From Glycine soja (taxonomy: Eukaryota > Streptophyta > Magnoliopsida > Fabales > Fabaceae): a DNA stretch of 64,000 bases. How positions within the stretch are numbered: the stretch's first letter is position 1; every line of letters starts with the position of its first letter. The notes beneath the pieces are model-generated. The model did not search any database, was not told the DNA's origin, and saw only the letters and a program-made list of their open reading frames with translations. Where the stretch lies: the NCBI RefSeq assembly GCF_004193775.1, contig NC_041005.1:13797865-13861864 (forward strand), given 5' to 3'. Both the position numbers and the translations under genes were made by a program. Positions 22,292 to 33,961 of this stretch are shown in pieces.

Positions 22292-23407
22292 TAGAATTAA
22301 TGATATCATAACAACAAGACGAGTCGTTAGATATTTTATATACTTTTTTATACAATTAATAAAAAAAAATCTTTCTTAATCATTTCAAACTGTCATCCAT
22401 TTTTATGAAGTAAAAAAATAATTATCATTCTTTTATATTTATTTATATATTTGATTTTAGTAATCACATATCAATTTCAATCTAAAAATAACCTTATATT
22501 ACCGTTACAAATATTTATTATAAAGACAACCGTAAAAATTGGTAGGCCAACAAGCTTGGTCAGGCATAAAATCTTGGTCCAAAAATCCCTTACACTATTC
22601 GGCCGATTGTTATTTTTATTTTTCTTATAATTTAAATTTTAATTGTAATATAATTTAAATTTTTTAAAATATTTATTTATTGTAAACTAAAACTATATAA
22701 AAATAAATATTTCTTATATAATGCACAAGTCAAAATACTAATGAAATTTTTTATTAAATTAAATTAATAATAATATAAATAATTATAAGAGAATTTGACT
22801 TATCTTTAATAGAGTATTTTTTTATCACTTTTTTCAGTTGATGTTTTTGTGTTGTGATTATACTAATTGAAGTAAAAAGACAACGAATGATGATGATGAT
22901 ATATATATGAGGACAATCATTACACCCATTTACTCTCTTAAATGACCGTGTTTTACATAGTCTTCCAACTTCAATTACTCATGACATTTTCTTTCTGGTC
23001 AACAATTACTCATGGCATTTAACAAGCATCGCTTGAAAACTTGATGGCATCCAAATACCAAATGTGCCATAGGCCCACAGAGAACGGCTGCATTGTTACT
23101 TCAGACTTCTGCCGATAATTATGCACAACTATCTCTGCAAAAAGATTTTACACCATTAATTAATTAAAAAATATAATTTGATAAAATAATCTTTATAAAA
23201 TCAACAACTTATTATATAGGATAATTATTTTACACTGTTTCTGTATAATCTATTTTCTCAATAAATATTTCTCTAGTTTTTTTTTTGTAAATTAAATCTT
23301 TTAAGATACAAAGTAATACCGAATGTGTCACAACTTCAATCCTCTTAAAGATAAATTTGTCGACATTTCAATTATAACGAAAATTACTAAACTAATCGAA
23401 GTACATA
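22292..23407. other. AT-rich intergenic DNA
   Basis: No gene or defined repeat was seen. Bases near 22910-23090 and 23640-23760 share similar phrases (ATGGCATCCAAAT, GTGCCA, GCATTGTTACTTC), suggesting an old duplication around the MITE at 23416. Confidence 0.5.
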
Positions 23408-23415
23408 CATATAAG

Positions 23416-23591
23416 CTATGAAGCACCAACACCGACACGGACACCAGACACGACACGGACACGGACACGTAGACACCTGTAATGTCCAAAATATAGAACG
23501 TAGTACGGGTGTCGTGTCGGTGTCGGACACTGACACGGACACATGTTGGACACCGGACACGGCAAAAGGCTGAAGTGTCCGTGCTTCATAG
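23416..23591. mobile_element. 176-bp hAT-like MITE with perfect TIRs and TSD
   Basis: The ends are CTATGAAGCAC and its exact complement GTGCTTCATAG (11 bp). The flanks are an exact 8-bp duplication CATATAAG (23408-23415 and 23592-23599). The interior is rich in CACGGACAC/GTGTCCGTG repeats arranged as an inverted pair, so the element can fold into a long hairpin. It is non-coding. Confidence 0.9.
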
Positions 23592-23599
23592 CATATAAG

Positions 23600-24189
23600 A
23601 CAAAAACATTATCACATTATCTTCACTTACATTCTTAAATGACAATGATGTTTTACATAGTATTCAATTATTCATGACATTTAAACAACCCCACCTTGCT
23701 AACTTTATGGCATCCAAATGTGCCACAGCCCCGCACAGACAAGGGTTGCATTGTTACTTCCAAATTCAATAATTGAAAATATATAAATAAATAAATAAAT
23801 ATAAGCTGCGAAACAAAGGCATCCAAATTTCTCTGCTTGGAGTCAACTGTGTGTTCCTGCTTACATACAATTACATTTCTAGTTTGGTTCCGTATTCTAA
23901 TTGCATAAACAAAAGAACAGTGAAAGCTGCAGGCAAACAAGTTTTACCCAATTTCAAAATGAAATGAAACGGGTTGGGGCTTATACATAATTACATCACT
24001 AGGTGACGGGTAAAAGTAATAATCACCCCCTGTCAACATCTAGTTATTAACCATCTAAACTAACTAACGTGATTAAATAATGGTACAAATTTCCACTATA
24101 ATCAGTGAGTGAGAATAATATCTGTTCTGCTCCTAATACCATAGCCCTAGATTTTCTGACTACATAGTGAACACAGTTGTATCATCATG
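23600..24189. other. 3' flank of the F-box gene
   Basis: No second gene was seen. The region probably includes the 3' UTR of the F-box gene. Confidence 0.5.
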
Positions 24190-26914
24190 TCATGATCTCT
24201 TGAAAAATTTACCACCTTTCTTCCCCATGCTTACACCAACATCAGAAGGGAAAAGATATTTTGTATCTGGCCTCCATTTCAACTCTTTGAGAGTGGAAAA
24301 TAGGGTTGCAAGTTCAGGAGAGATATCACTGTCCTTTATGTTTTTACATGAGACTACTCTAAGGCACTCTAGCTCCTTCCAGTGCTCAATTACGGACTCC
24401 AAACCTTCTGTTGTAAGCAATGAGCATCCTTCTACGTAAAACAATTTTACCCGCCTGAAAATAGACCAACAACAACTGTAATGTAACTTGCAAATAACCC
24501 CAATATATATGGGACATGTCCATATAACTTATCAACTAAGGATACCCATAACATAACCACCTTTAAAGTTTAAACATGATAAATAATAAAGATATCAAAA
24601 GTATTTTCTTAAATGATGCAAGAAACCATACGTTTTAATATAAGGTGGTCGCCAATTGAAGATCACAAAAATGGCAATTTTCAAAATAAACTCTCAAAAA
24701 CACTCTTAACACATCGGGACCACACTGAACCCAAAAGTTATAATTACTTATTTTCAACTTCCTAAACTTCAAGATTACCAATGCATATGATGCTACATAA
24801 CAATTCTACACCAACACAATAAAAAATTTCATGAATTTGACTTTATTCAAGGGAGAAAATGTTTAAAGCAGGAAAAATACATCTATCCTTAATAGAAAAC
24901 AGGTCGTGCTAAATAACTATTATAAATAAAAAATTCAAAAACATGGATATATCTTTATGAGTTTAATTTTGCCTTACACTCTCAACTAATCATAATCCAC
25001 CTTAAATATGACTTTTAAGTCATTATTACAAAAACAACATTGTTATAATACATGGCAAACCGTGATTAGATGATAAAGTAAAAAACCATTATAATTCAAA
25101 ATTCAAATCAACATGAGTATATTTTTATGAGTTCAATTTTAATACACTGTCTCAATTGTCAATATAAAGGTTTTACACTCTCAACCCATTAGAAATCACC
25201 ATAAATCCGGATTTAAAAGTAATATTACAGATACCAACAACAATCTTCCAATAAACGGCAATCCATTTGCAGAATTAAAAATCTTAACATTGCTCAATGC
25301 ATTCTAATTCAATCCTATCTATGTTTTCAAAAGAGGCAAACCCAATTTCACCATGGACCAATTCCAATTGCACATTTACAAATTCAAACTCAATGTGAAA
25401 ATCAACCAGAAACAAAAAAGGACAAAACTTGTATTATCCAGTTTTTAAGTGTTCTTGGTGTTGTTCTCCAATCAGAATCATAATTCCACATTTCAGTTAC
25501 ATATGTTACCATTTAATGCAAACCTTTATTACACTAATTACCCAAATAAAACTCCAATTCTAATAGTACATAAACGCATCCCAGTTCAAAAAATCCCTAC
25601 ATTATATTACCTGCAAACAACAGCCAAACTCAGGGTGCCATCATCCAGCCCCCAGCAATCCTGAAGAACAATCTCCCTTGCATTCCTACACACCGAAAAC
25701 AGCGCTCCCACGCCGTTCCGATCCCTCATCTGGAATTTCTGCAAATGCACCCTCTCAAGCGCCTCGCAGCAGCCCAAATGCTCCTCCAACCCGGGGCTCC
25801 CATCGATCACCTTACACGACTGAACCCTCAGAGTCTTCAAATTCTCGCAAAACGAAACCCCGGCCAGCCACCCATCATCCATCCTGTGGTCCACAATCAC
25901 CAACTCCTCCAACATCACACAGCACTGCCCAATCGCCTTCACCCCGTCGAAACTCCCTTCGCACCCCACAAGCTCCAATTTCACCAATCTCCTACACCCC
26001 TGCGCTAAAATCGTGAGCCCAATGTCCGAAACCACAGACTCATAAAAACCCCTCACACACCCAACTATTTTCAAAATCTGCAAATTCTCACACCCTGCAA
26101 CGCCTCCCAAAACGGCGTCGTCGCACCTCTGCAGCTCGAGCTCCTGCAGAGTAACACATTCCGCGCCAATCGTCGAAATCCCGGCCTCGCTGCAACCTGC
26201 CACCTCGAGCTTGCGTAAATTAGGGCACCCGCCCGCGAGCGATTTGAGTCCGGCGTCAACCGTCTCGCCCGGTAACAGGTTTTTTTCGACGCCGATTCGC
26301 CACGCGGAATCCACGTGCATCGAAACGAGCCTGTGGCTTACGACAATCGATGAGTATACAGAAGAAGTGAACGAACCTGGGACCAAGTCCACGTGGTTCA
26401 GGTTCGGGAAGCGAATAATTAACCGACCCGAGAGGACGAAGTTCCAATCGAGGACACGCAAGGTTCGGACGAGCCGACCCTGGAGGTTCAGCCAGCGTTT
26501 GCAGACTAAGGAGTTGGAGTTCCGCTGCTGCTGCGAATTGGGGAGCTTGGAGAGGATTCGGAGGAGAAGCTCGTCCGATAAAAGAAGGGTTCGGTCCATT
26601 ATGATTAGTGTGGAATTGGGGATTAGGGTTTTAGATTTGGGGTCGGAGAGGTGCATGGCGAGGACCATAGGGTTGAGGGGCTCCGTGGTGGCGGTGGTGT
26701 TGAGCCAGGGCTTTAACGCTGGTGTGGCTGGTGGAGGAGTGAGGCTAGGGTTTGGGTGAAACGACATCGTTTCAACGGAGTAGAATAGTGTTTTTGTGAT
26801 GGTGGTGGTGTTGTTAAGAAGCTTCGCATTCCCGATCGGTAGTAAACAACTTGAGTTGAGCAGAGTGGTGTTAGTGGCGTTGGTGTTTTTGGGATTTTGT
26901 TGTTTGTTGGGCAT
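24190..26914 (-). CDS. F-box/leucine-rich-repeat protein (At5g07670/At5g51380-like)
   Basis: Two exons (26914-25611 and 24454-24190) flank a 1156-bp intron (donor TGCAG|GTAATA, acceptor TTTCAG|GCG). They join to a 522-aa protein; the phase is consistent and restores [13 protein letters not shown]. The N-terminus (about 100 aa) is Asn/Thr/Pro-rich and low-complexity. An F-box follows at about 108-145 ([26 protein letters not shown]). From about 160 to 480 there are degenerate leucine-rich repeats of the RNI/AMN1 type ([47 protein letters not shown]). The C-terminus is basic ([11 protein letters not shown]). F-box proteins of this type are expected to be substrate receptors of SCF ubiquitin ligases, with the repeats binding the target; the target is unknown. 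Met50 (26767) is an alternative start. Exon 1 is much more GC-rich than its surroundings. Confidence 0.93.
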
Positions 26915-27296
26915 GGTTTGTGGAGGTATGTGTCTATCTATCTAACAACTAAATTGTGGGTCTGAATTTTTATTATTTTGCAATCATTTGTTTTCTTTTT
27001 TTGCTTTTTGTTTTCTTGTTCATGGTTTTGGTTGAAAGATTTGGTCTGGTGTGGTGTGTGGACCGATTTGGGGTATTGAAAGCACTAGAGACAATTTTTA
27101 GCCTTCTCTGTATTTTACTTTTTTTCCCTTTTCAATCATTTTTTGTTTTATACGGTTGAAATAAAAGTAATTCACTAATTATTCTAGGTGATAGAATAAA
27201 ATGCATGAGTTACTATAAACTTTTAATATTTGTCTTGTATTTATATGAAAAAAATAAAAAGTAATTTTATTTGTGGATGCATCATTATTTCTTTTG
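26915..27296. other. 5' flank of the F-box gene
   Basis: No other gene was recognised. The plus-strand open frame at 26956-27159 is Phe/Leu-rich in a T-rich stretch and is probably chance. The promoter and 5' UTR of the F-box gene should lie here, but no clear TATA box was seen. Confidence 0.5.
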
Positions 27297-27661
27297 GCTT
27301 AATTGCATATTTTATTTTTTAAAAATTTTATCCCAACAAATTAATTTAGCATATTTTATCCTCAACTTTTAAAAAATTTGAGAATTTTATCATTTATCAT
27401 TTTACTCCTAAAATAATTACATTTTTTATCTCCAATTTTTTGGCCAAATTTTATATCCAACCTTTTTTTGATGAATTTTACTCTTGACTTTTTATTTGTT
27501 TGGTAAATTTTATTCTTAACTTTTGTGTTTATTAATGAATAAATAAAAAAGGATAAAATTCATAAGTTTTTAAAAGTTGATGGTAAAATATATCAAATTA
27601 ATTTATTGAGAATAAAATTGGTTAAAAATTAAAAAGTTACAAATAAAAAATTACAATAAGC
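27297..27661. mobile_element. Hairpin MITE, about 365 bp
   Basis: The left arm starts GCTTAATTGCATATTTTATT and the right arm ends in its rough complement (ACAATAAGC). Inner arms at 27325-27395 and 27552-27622 are strongly inverted: TTTTATCC-CAACAAATTAATTTAG pairs with AAATTAATTTATTGAGAATAAAA. The element is non-coding. No clear target duplication was found. Confidence 0.65.
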
Positions 27662-28069
27662 ATTAATTTTTTTTCTCCGTATAATGGATAATTTTATATA
27701 ATGTATTAATGTGGATGTGATTATCGTGTGATAATGGGTCATAATGTTTTTTTTTTCAAACTAGTTTATAAAAGCTTATAAAAAATAGTTTATAAGTTAA
27801 TGAAAAAGGTTGTTGAGAAATTTCGAGATAAACATTTTTTTAGGGAAAAAAATTGTTGGAAAAAGATCTTGGGAAATGACTTATTTGATTTTTATTTTAT
27901 TTTTTAGTTTAATTATTTATCTTTTCAAACTGGTTTTAAATGATTCTTCTGTTCATATATTCTTAACGTCATGAATGAGATGAAAAAATAATAATGACTA
28001 AAAATTATTATAAAATATAAATTTTTTCTTTATTTTCCTCCTCTTCTCCCATTGCCCACTCTCACCTGT

Positions 28070-28512
28070 CAATATTGGAATTGTCAAGGTGGATTAGCCC
28101 GTTGGGCTCAGCCCACCTTGACTCGCCTAATAAATGGGTCGACTCAATTAGGCTCATCTTTGAATGAGTCTTAAACATGGTTGATCCAACTAAAATAAAA
28201 TAATAATTTAAGAAAACAAATTTTGAGTGAAAAATTATTTCTTAAAAAATAAATTATAAAAAAATTAAATACATGTGTGACAACATTTGTTCATGACTTT
28301 TAATTATTTTGGCAATGCCAATTTCAAATAAATTAATTTTCTAAAAGCAAAAAACCATTACACTTGTAGTTACTACAATAATTTTTTTTTTATAAAAAAA
28401 GTAAGGTCCAATTTTTAAACTAATAAAAAATTTCAAAAAAAATTCAATTCAACCCGACCTAATCACGTGATGGGCCAAATTGGCTCGTGAATTTTAGTCC
28501 ATTTTAGCAACT
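28070..28512. mobile_element. Degenerate hAT-like non-autonomous element (tentative)
   Basis: The left side (AATTGTCAAGGTGGATTAG then CCCGTTGGGC) and right side (complement AGTTGCTAAAATGGACTAAA then GGCCCATCACGTGATTAGG) are loosely inverted. Both carry GGGC/GCCC-rich subterminal motifs. No target duplication could be fixed and the ends are approximate. Confidence 0.35.
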
Positions 28513-28833
28513 CTACCCATCATCACCACCCAGAATCATGGTGCATTCAACCACCACAACCTTCTAAGTGTGAAACCAAGCTAGACACCACTGCCATCAA
28601 CTGGCGTAACATTCACCATCTCCTCCCAAAACTACAACATAAAAATAAGTTTCAAATTTTCAAATACATAAAAATAACTTATTTTTGAGGAAAAGAAAAG
28701 CTTTTTTTTTTCTTACCAAATTTTAGTTGATGTCCCAAACAAGTTTGGCAAAAAGCTTTTTCTCCGGAAAAAAAAAACTGAAATGGTAAAAATAATGTTG
28801 TCCCATGTTGTAATATGTTTTTTTTATTGGTTA

Positions 28834-29072
28834 AATTATTCAATTTGTTCTCTCTATTTTTATATTTTTCGATTTGGTCCTTTAATTTTAAAACAAAAAT
28901 GCTAAATGCTACTATTCTGTCACATCCAAATTGACACAAAAGAAATTAATAATATTAGACAAAAAGGAAACAATGAATAATTTTTTTTAATTACCAAATT
29001 GAACATTAAAAACAAGGGATCAAATTGTACTTTTTGTTTTTTTTTTCAAAAAGAACCAAATTGAATAATGCA
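28834..29072. mobile_element. MITE with ATTATTCAATTTG termini
   Basis: The left end ATTATTCAATTTGTTCT and right end AAGAACCAAATTGAATAAT are near-perfect inverted repeats. The interior has further inverted phrases (TTTGGTCCTTTAATTTTAAA versus AATTGAACATTAAAAACAAGG). It is about 240 bp and non-coding. Confidence 0.65.
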
Positions 29073-29823
29073 CTAATGCATGGAACACATCTTACAATTG
29101 TCGTTTCTACATCACTTGTTAAAAAAAATATAGTAAATGATGCATTGATACTTTTGTAATTAAATGCAACTTCACAACATTAGTTATTTATAAATCGATG
29201 TAAAAAAACATGTTTCTACATGGGTTTTTGTTTTAATTGATGTTGAAGTAATTATCTAACATCAATTCAAATTAATTGATGTTGAATCATTTTCATATAT
29301 ACTAATTCAAACTCGCTCTTGAAGTGGATCAAGAGGTCACTAAAATGAGGTTGAATAGCGACACTAAACCGACTATAACTTTCTCTACAAAGAACACACA
29401 TATTCTAAAGTTGTAAAGATATATCAAAGTTCTATCTTTCAGAAGCCTTGTTAGGAACAATCTTTATCATTTGATAGTACTTTATATAAAAAAAATAGTT
29501 TCCCAGTAAAAATCATACAAAAATATTGTCATATACTTCTTAAGAAGCTACTAAAAAATGTTAGACTCTAGGTAGTGTAGAACCTTTTTTTTTTTATCTA
29601 TTATGCAACCACGTAAAGGATGCTTTTGAACTTTGAAGAATACTTCGAGAAATTTCTAATGGTCTTATATCAAAGATATAACATTGTAAAATATGTTTCT
29701 CAAAGTAAAAGATTCAGAAGCAACATGTCAAAAGCAACAAGGAAGGATAAATTACATACAAAATTTATATTGGTTTAGTCACAATCTTAGACTATCTCTA
29801 ATCCCAACACTTATAAGATTTTT
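29073..29823. other. Intergenic DNA, nothing recognised
   Basis: AT-rich sequence without coding signals or bounded repeats. Confidence 0.5.
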
Positions 29824-30738
29824 ACTAATGTGATGCCCTATACCCCTCACATATATGTACTAATAATAAAAGAATAAGAAATCAGAATTAATTAAAAGTT
29901 TTTAAAACACATTTAAATACAAGCCTTTCAAAAGGGTAAAAGACTCATATTCATTTTTCTAACATCATAATAAAACTTATTCAAATAAATAATAAATCAT
30001 CTTGGCTCAAAACAGGGTCATCAAAGACTTCATGAAATTAATATAGAAACTTATACCCCAATATCACATCCTATTAGAGCATTGTGTTCCTGTGTCCTCT
30101 AGCATGAGACTCTTCATAGTCATCCATCTAACAATCTGCTCCCACGAACACAAGGTTCGAGATCATCACAAGATCCAAATACAAATAGCACACGGGGAGT
30201 GAGTTATCACATTCCTAACTAATAGAAAGAAACAAGAACAAGATGTAGGTATAAATATCATATAAACAAAATACAACTTAAGCATAACTCACGTCATTTC
30301 ACCACTTTGTCGCGCAACATCACATCACAACACCATATGTCTCATTCATTTGTACTCAATGATCAAAACACAATATCACTAAATCAATCAATATCGATCA
30401 ATACACAAGCGTTATGCAACATATACACTAAGACTCAATCCTATATGCATTGTGGTATCATGTCAGTGAAAAACCTCGTCAGGCGCCCAGGAGTACATGA
30501 TAAGACAAACCACACATTAGCAAGTCAAGTTACTCTCATTAGGTAAAATCATAGGGAGACCAGTCAAGGTAATGTTGTTTTGCGAGAATGCTCCAACTAT
30601 GTGGGATTGACATAGGCTTAAAGGAGCACTCAAACTGGGTGTATTTACCCCCAAGGCCTACACTCTGAAGAGTCCGTTAGGGTCTCTCCCTCCTGATTCA
30701 GGTTCAACCCAGAAAACATTTTAACACACAGACTCTAT

Positions 30739-31315
30739 CTATGAACTGTACAAAACACATAACTCCTCAATTGTTCTCAAAATAGTTTTATCTCGTCGCG
30801 CTTGTGATTAAACTCGTCAGGTCCCCACAGTGCTTCCCAACACAATACTCGTCACGCATTAACTCGTCACCCTTAAAGGGTCTTAGCATTAACTCATCGC
30901 GCTTAAAGGGTCTTAGCTTTAACTCGTCGCCCTTAAAAGGTCTTATAGTCGTGTGATTGTACAATTTATAGCTCACAACTCAATACACACAACATCTCAA
31001 TGCACATATATATTACAAGTCAATATATACTCAATTTATCACATATATTCGGTTTCAATCACAATGGTATAATCCCAAAGTAGCATGTTATCACACCTCA
31101 TGAATCCTATACATTTTACCTATGAACTATACAATACACACGACTCTTCAATTGTTCTCAAAATAAGTTTATCTCGTCGCACTTGTGATTAAACTAGTCG
31201 GGTCCGCATAGTGGATCCCATCACAATACTCTTCGCCCTTAAAGGGTCTTACAATTGTGTGATTACACAATTCATAGCTCAAAACTTAATACATACATCT
31301 TAATACACATGTATT
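30739..31315. repeat. Tandem duplication, period about 381 bp, in the solo LTR
   Basis: CTATGAACTGTACAAAACAC at 30739 recurs as CTATGAACTATACAATACAC at 31120. Both are followed by CAATTGTTCTCAAAATA and TTTATCTCGTCGC. The first copy also contains three copies of a roughly 33-bp subrepeat with CCCTTAAAGGGTCTTA (30865-30950); the second has one. Confidence 0.8.
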
Positions 31316-32162
31316 TCACCTTTCATCATGGGTTCAATTTATCACATACTCACGATTTGAATCACAATTTCATAATCTCAATATAACAATTTATACAAAA
31401 GGTTTATCACAACATGGGAAGTAAAACCCCTTAACTAATTTCGCACAATTATATCAAAATCAATTAATCAAAATCATAGGTATGAAAAACGAAAACACCA
31501 AGAGAACTCAATTTTATCAACCAATTCACATAAAGACATCAATATTGTATTTATAATCAGAAAGGAAAAATTCAATAAACATCCCAAAATAAACTCAATT
31601 TACTCCTCTAAGGATCTCTACACACGTTCATTCTAATCCCAGTTGCGATAAACTCATTATTTACCTCTAAGCGGGCTCACGTGTGTATTGTGACAACGAT
31701 AGCAGCATATATAATGGTTTTTTGAGATTCCTTGAGTTTTTCCTCTGATTGCTCTAATAGGATTTTCAAGCGTTAGAAAGAAGGAGAAGGGGTTGAAGCC
31801 TCCATTCTACTGTTTATGTACGATGCGTATGTCTCCCTCCACAGAAATTATTTTCCAAATCCCAACGGTGAAGATGAGAAGAAATGAATCTCAAATCACA
31901 TATCAAAATTTCACAATTATCCAATGGTTAACGAATCCAGGATTGTAGTTTTACTGAGACAGTCTTGGGTTTCTGTGGGAAAAGAAAAAGATACGATGCA
32001 AAGGACATTTCTCTCTGATCTGACATGTTTTCGTAATTTCCAACGGTAAGAATGTTCGGAAAGGAATTCTGAATCAGGTGCTCAAATTTCACGACGATCC
32101 AATGGTGAATGACTTCGAGATCTTCATTTTTCTAGGATAGATTTCGTGGTATGCGAAAAAAG

Positions 32163-32354
32163 AGAAGGTTTTGGGAGGAGGAGAAGGGAAAACGTAGCAT
32201 CTATCTATTTATAGCTAGAGTACAACCTATCATTTACTCTATTTATTTATTTTTAAAGAGAAGGTTTTGGGAGGAGGAGAAGGGAAAACGTAACATCTCT
32301 ATATTTATAGCTAGGGTACAACCTATCATTTACTCTATTTATTTATTTTTATTA
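32163..32354. repeat. Two tandem copies of a 96-bp unit
   Basis: The unit starting AGAAGGTTTTGGGAGGAGGA at 32163 repeats at 32259 with few differences. It falls near the sense start of the LTR, where such repeats could affect the promoter; that role is speculative. Confidence 0.85.
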
Positions 32355-32564
32355 TTTTATAAAAAGAAACTATATTTTATTCCCTATCAAATGAATAAAT
32401 AAAATATCCTTTTTATTTTCTCTCAAACCATTATTTTCATTAATAAAATTATTTCTCCTTATTTATTTAATTATAAAAATCTCATCATTTTTTTAAAACT
32501 CTATTTATTTATAAATAACATTCCTTTTTAAATTAGTTTACAAAAAATGGAATGTTACAACTAA

Positions 32565-32936
32565 CACAAGCACTAATTGCAATATTTTTTTCTTTTTTTG
32601 AAGCCTCTAGAGACTTTTACACCTAAACCCCCACTGTCGTCACCCTTATGAGAAAAAACCCCTAGTAAGTACTGGCGACAACCATAAGGATGAATTTTGA
32701 TGCATGTAGAAGTTGGCAATGAACCCCTCAAATATGTTTTGTCATTGCCCGTGATTAGTTTTTCCATTCTTTCTTCACAAACTTTTGTCTCGTGTTTGGA
32801 TGTTGTTGCATGTACAAATTTGCATATTGACACCTTTGAAGCCCATTCATTGTTTAAGACGATAGGATTATATGTTAAAGAGGGGATTAGAAATACAAAA
32901 TGAAAATTGAGCTGCAATTTTAATAATTGCATATTG

Positions 32937-32938
<2 letters not shown>
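32565..32938. other. Short intergenic stretch, possible gene remnant
   Basis: Open frames occur on both strands (plus 32697-32903, minus 32573-32932) but neither resembles a known family. The less AT-rich composition is compatible with a decayed exon. No assignment is possible. Confidence 0.3.

Positions 32939-33004
<66 letters not shown>
32939..33004. repeat. (TA)n microsatellite at the 5' edge of the Helitron
   Basis: About 33 TA units immediately left of Helitron-like sequence. Expansion of TA near the terminus may have erased the expected 5'-TC end. Confidence 0.95.
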
Positions 33005-33009
<5 letters not shown>

Positions 33010-33961
33010 AAAGAGAAGGACTATGAAATGCCTATTATGCCTATGGTTGAAATTTTGACATGTGACAATTTTGTTGGTTTTTTGGTAATTTTATAATTAT
33101 AGATACTCAATTTGGTTTTGTGGCATGTGGCTTGCTATTTTTTGTTGCCTTGGTTCTCACATTTTACTTGCAATTTTGGTGTCACTCAGTTGTAACATTT
33201 TAGTTGCAATTTTGTTAACACGCACATCCTACATTCCTTTGCTTCTGCCACATGCTTTGCTGATTACCATTTTGGTGTGACGTTGTGGTTTTGGGTTGGT
33301 GATTTCCAGTTTTATTCCCTTGGCTCTTTTCTTCCTCTTTGGTTGCTTTTGCAGTTCAAGGTGTAAGTTTTTTATGTCTGTTGTGCATGTCTGTGTTTGG
33401 CGCGGCTGCCGCTGTTTTTCTACCCGGTTTGTTATTGTTTTGTTGTTTACTTCATGTTCTATGATTCTTTACTAAATTTTTCCTTCCTATTCTATTTTTC
33501 CGCGTCCTTTTTTGTTGTTTGTTGCCCTTCGTTTTCCAGTTTTCCTTTGGTGCGTTGTTCCCTTTGGTTGCAAGGAGTGAAGGTAATACTTTTGCCCTGA
33601 GGTTACTGCATATGTAGTTCTTAATGTGGTCTTTGTTGTTACTTGTTGGGTTCCTTTTGAGTTTTATTCGTGGTTGCATGTGTAGTTAAGCTTTATGTTC
33701 CTATTTTTATTTCTTTTTTGTTGATTTTTTTGCTTTGCTTTTTGCTGGGTTCCGTTTGTTTCCTATACTATGTTTGTTACGTTGTTTCGTTTGGTTCCCA
33801 CGTGTGAAGGTTTAACTTTTGTGTTTTATTGGTTGGTCATTGTTGACATTTGTATCTGCATGTTTAGTTCGTAACTGATTGTTTGCCCTTTTGACTATTT
33901 TTGCTCATGTTTTTGGATTTATTACATCATCAATTTAGGAGTGGCAATTCTATGCAGAATT

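Larger units (their letters stand above)
29829..32559 (-). mobile_element. Long solo LTR, 2.7 kb, TSD ACTAA
   Basis: On the plus strand the unit begins TGTGATGCCC and ends GGAATGTTACA. The 5-bp sequence ACTAA flanks both sides (29824-29828 and 32560-32564). The sense strand is probably minus, starting TGTAACATTCC, by resemblance to legume gypsy LTRs. No coding region or second LTR is present. It carries internal tandem duplications at 30739 and 32163. Open frames inside are short and composed of these repeats. Confidence 0.75.

Noticed and set aside
25678..26016. Ser/Pro-rich plus-strand open frame
   Set aside because: Another antisense shadow of the leucine-rich-repeat exon.
26211..26759. 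182-codon plus-strand open frame opposite the F-box gene
   Set aside because: It is antisense to F-box exon 1, Arg/Ser-rich from GC-rich reverse codons, and resembles no family.
30865..30950. Regularly spaced repeats that might suggest a CRISPR array
   Set aside because: Only three units, no unique spacers of constant length, inside a plant LTR with larger nested duplications.
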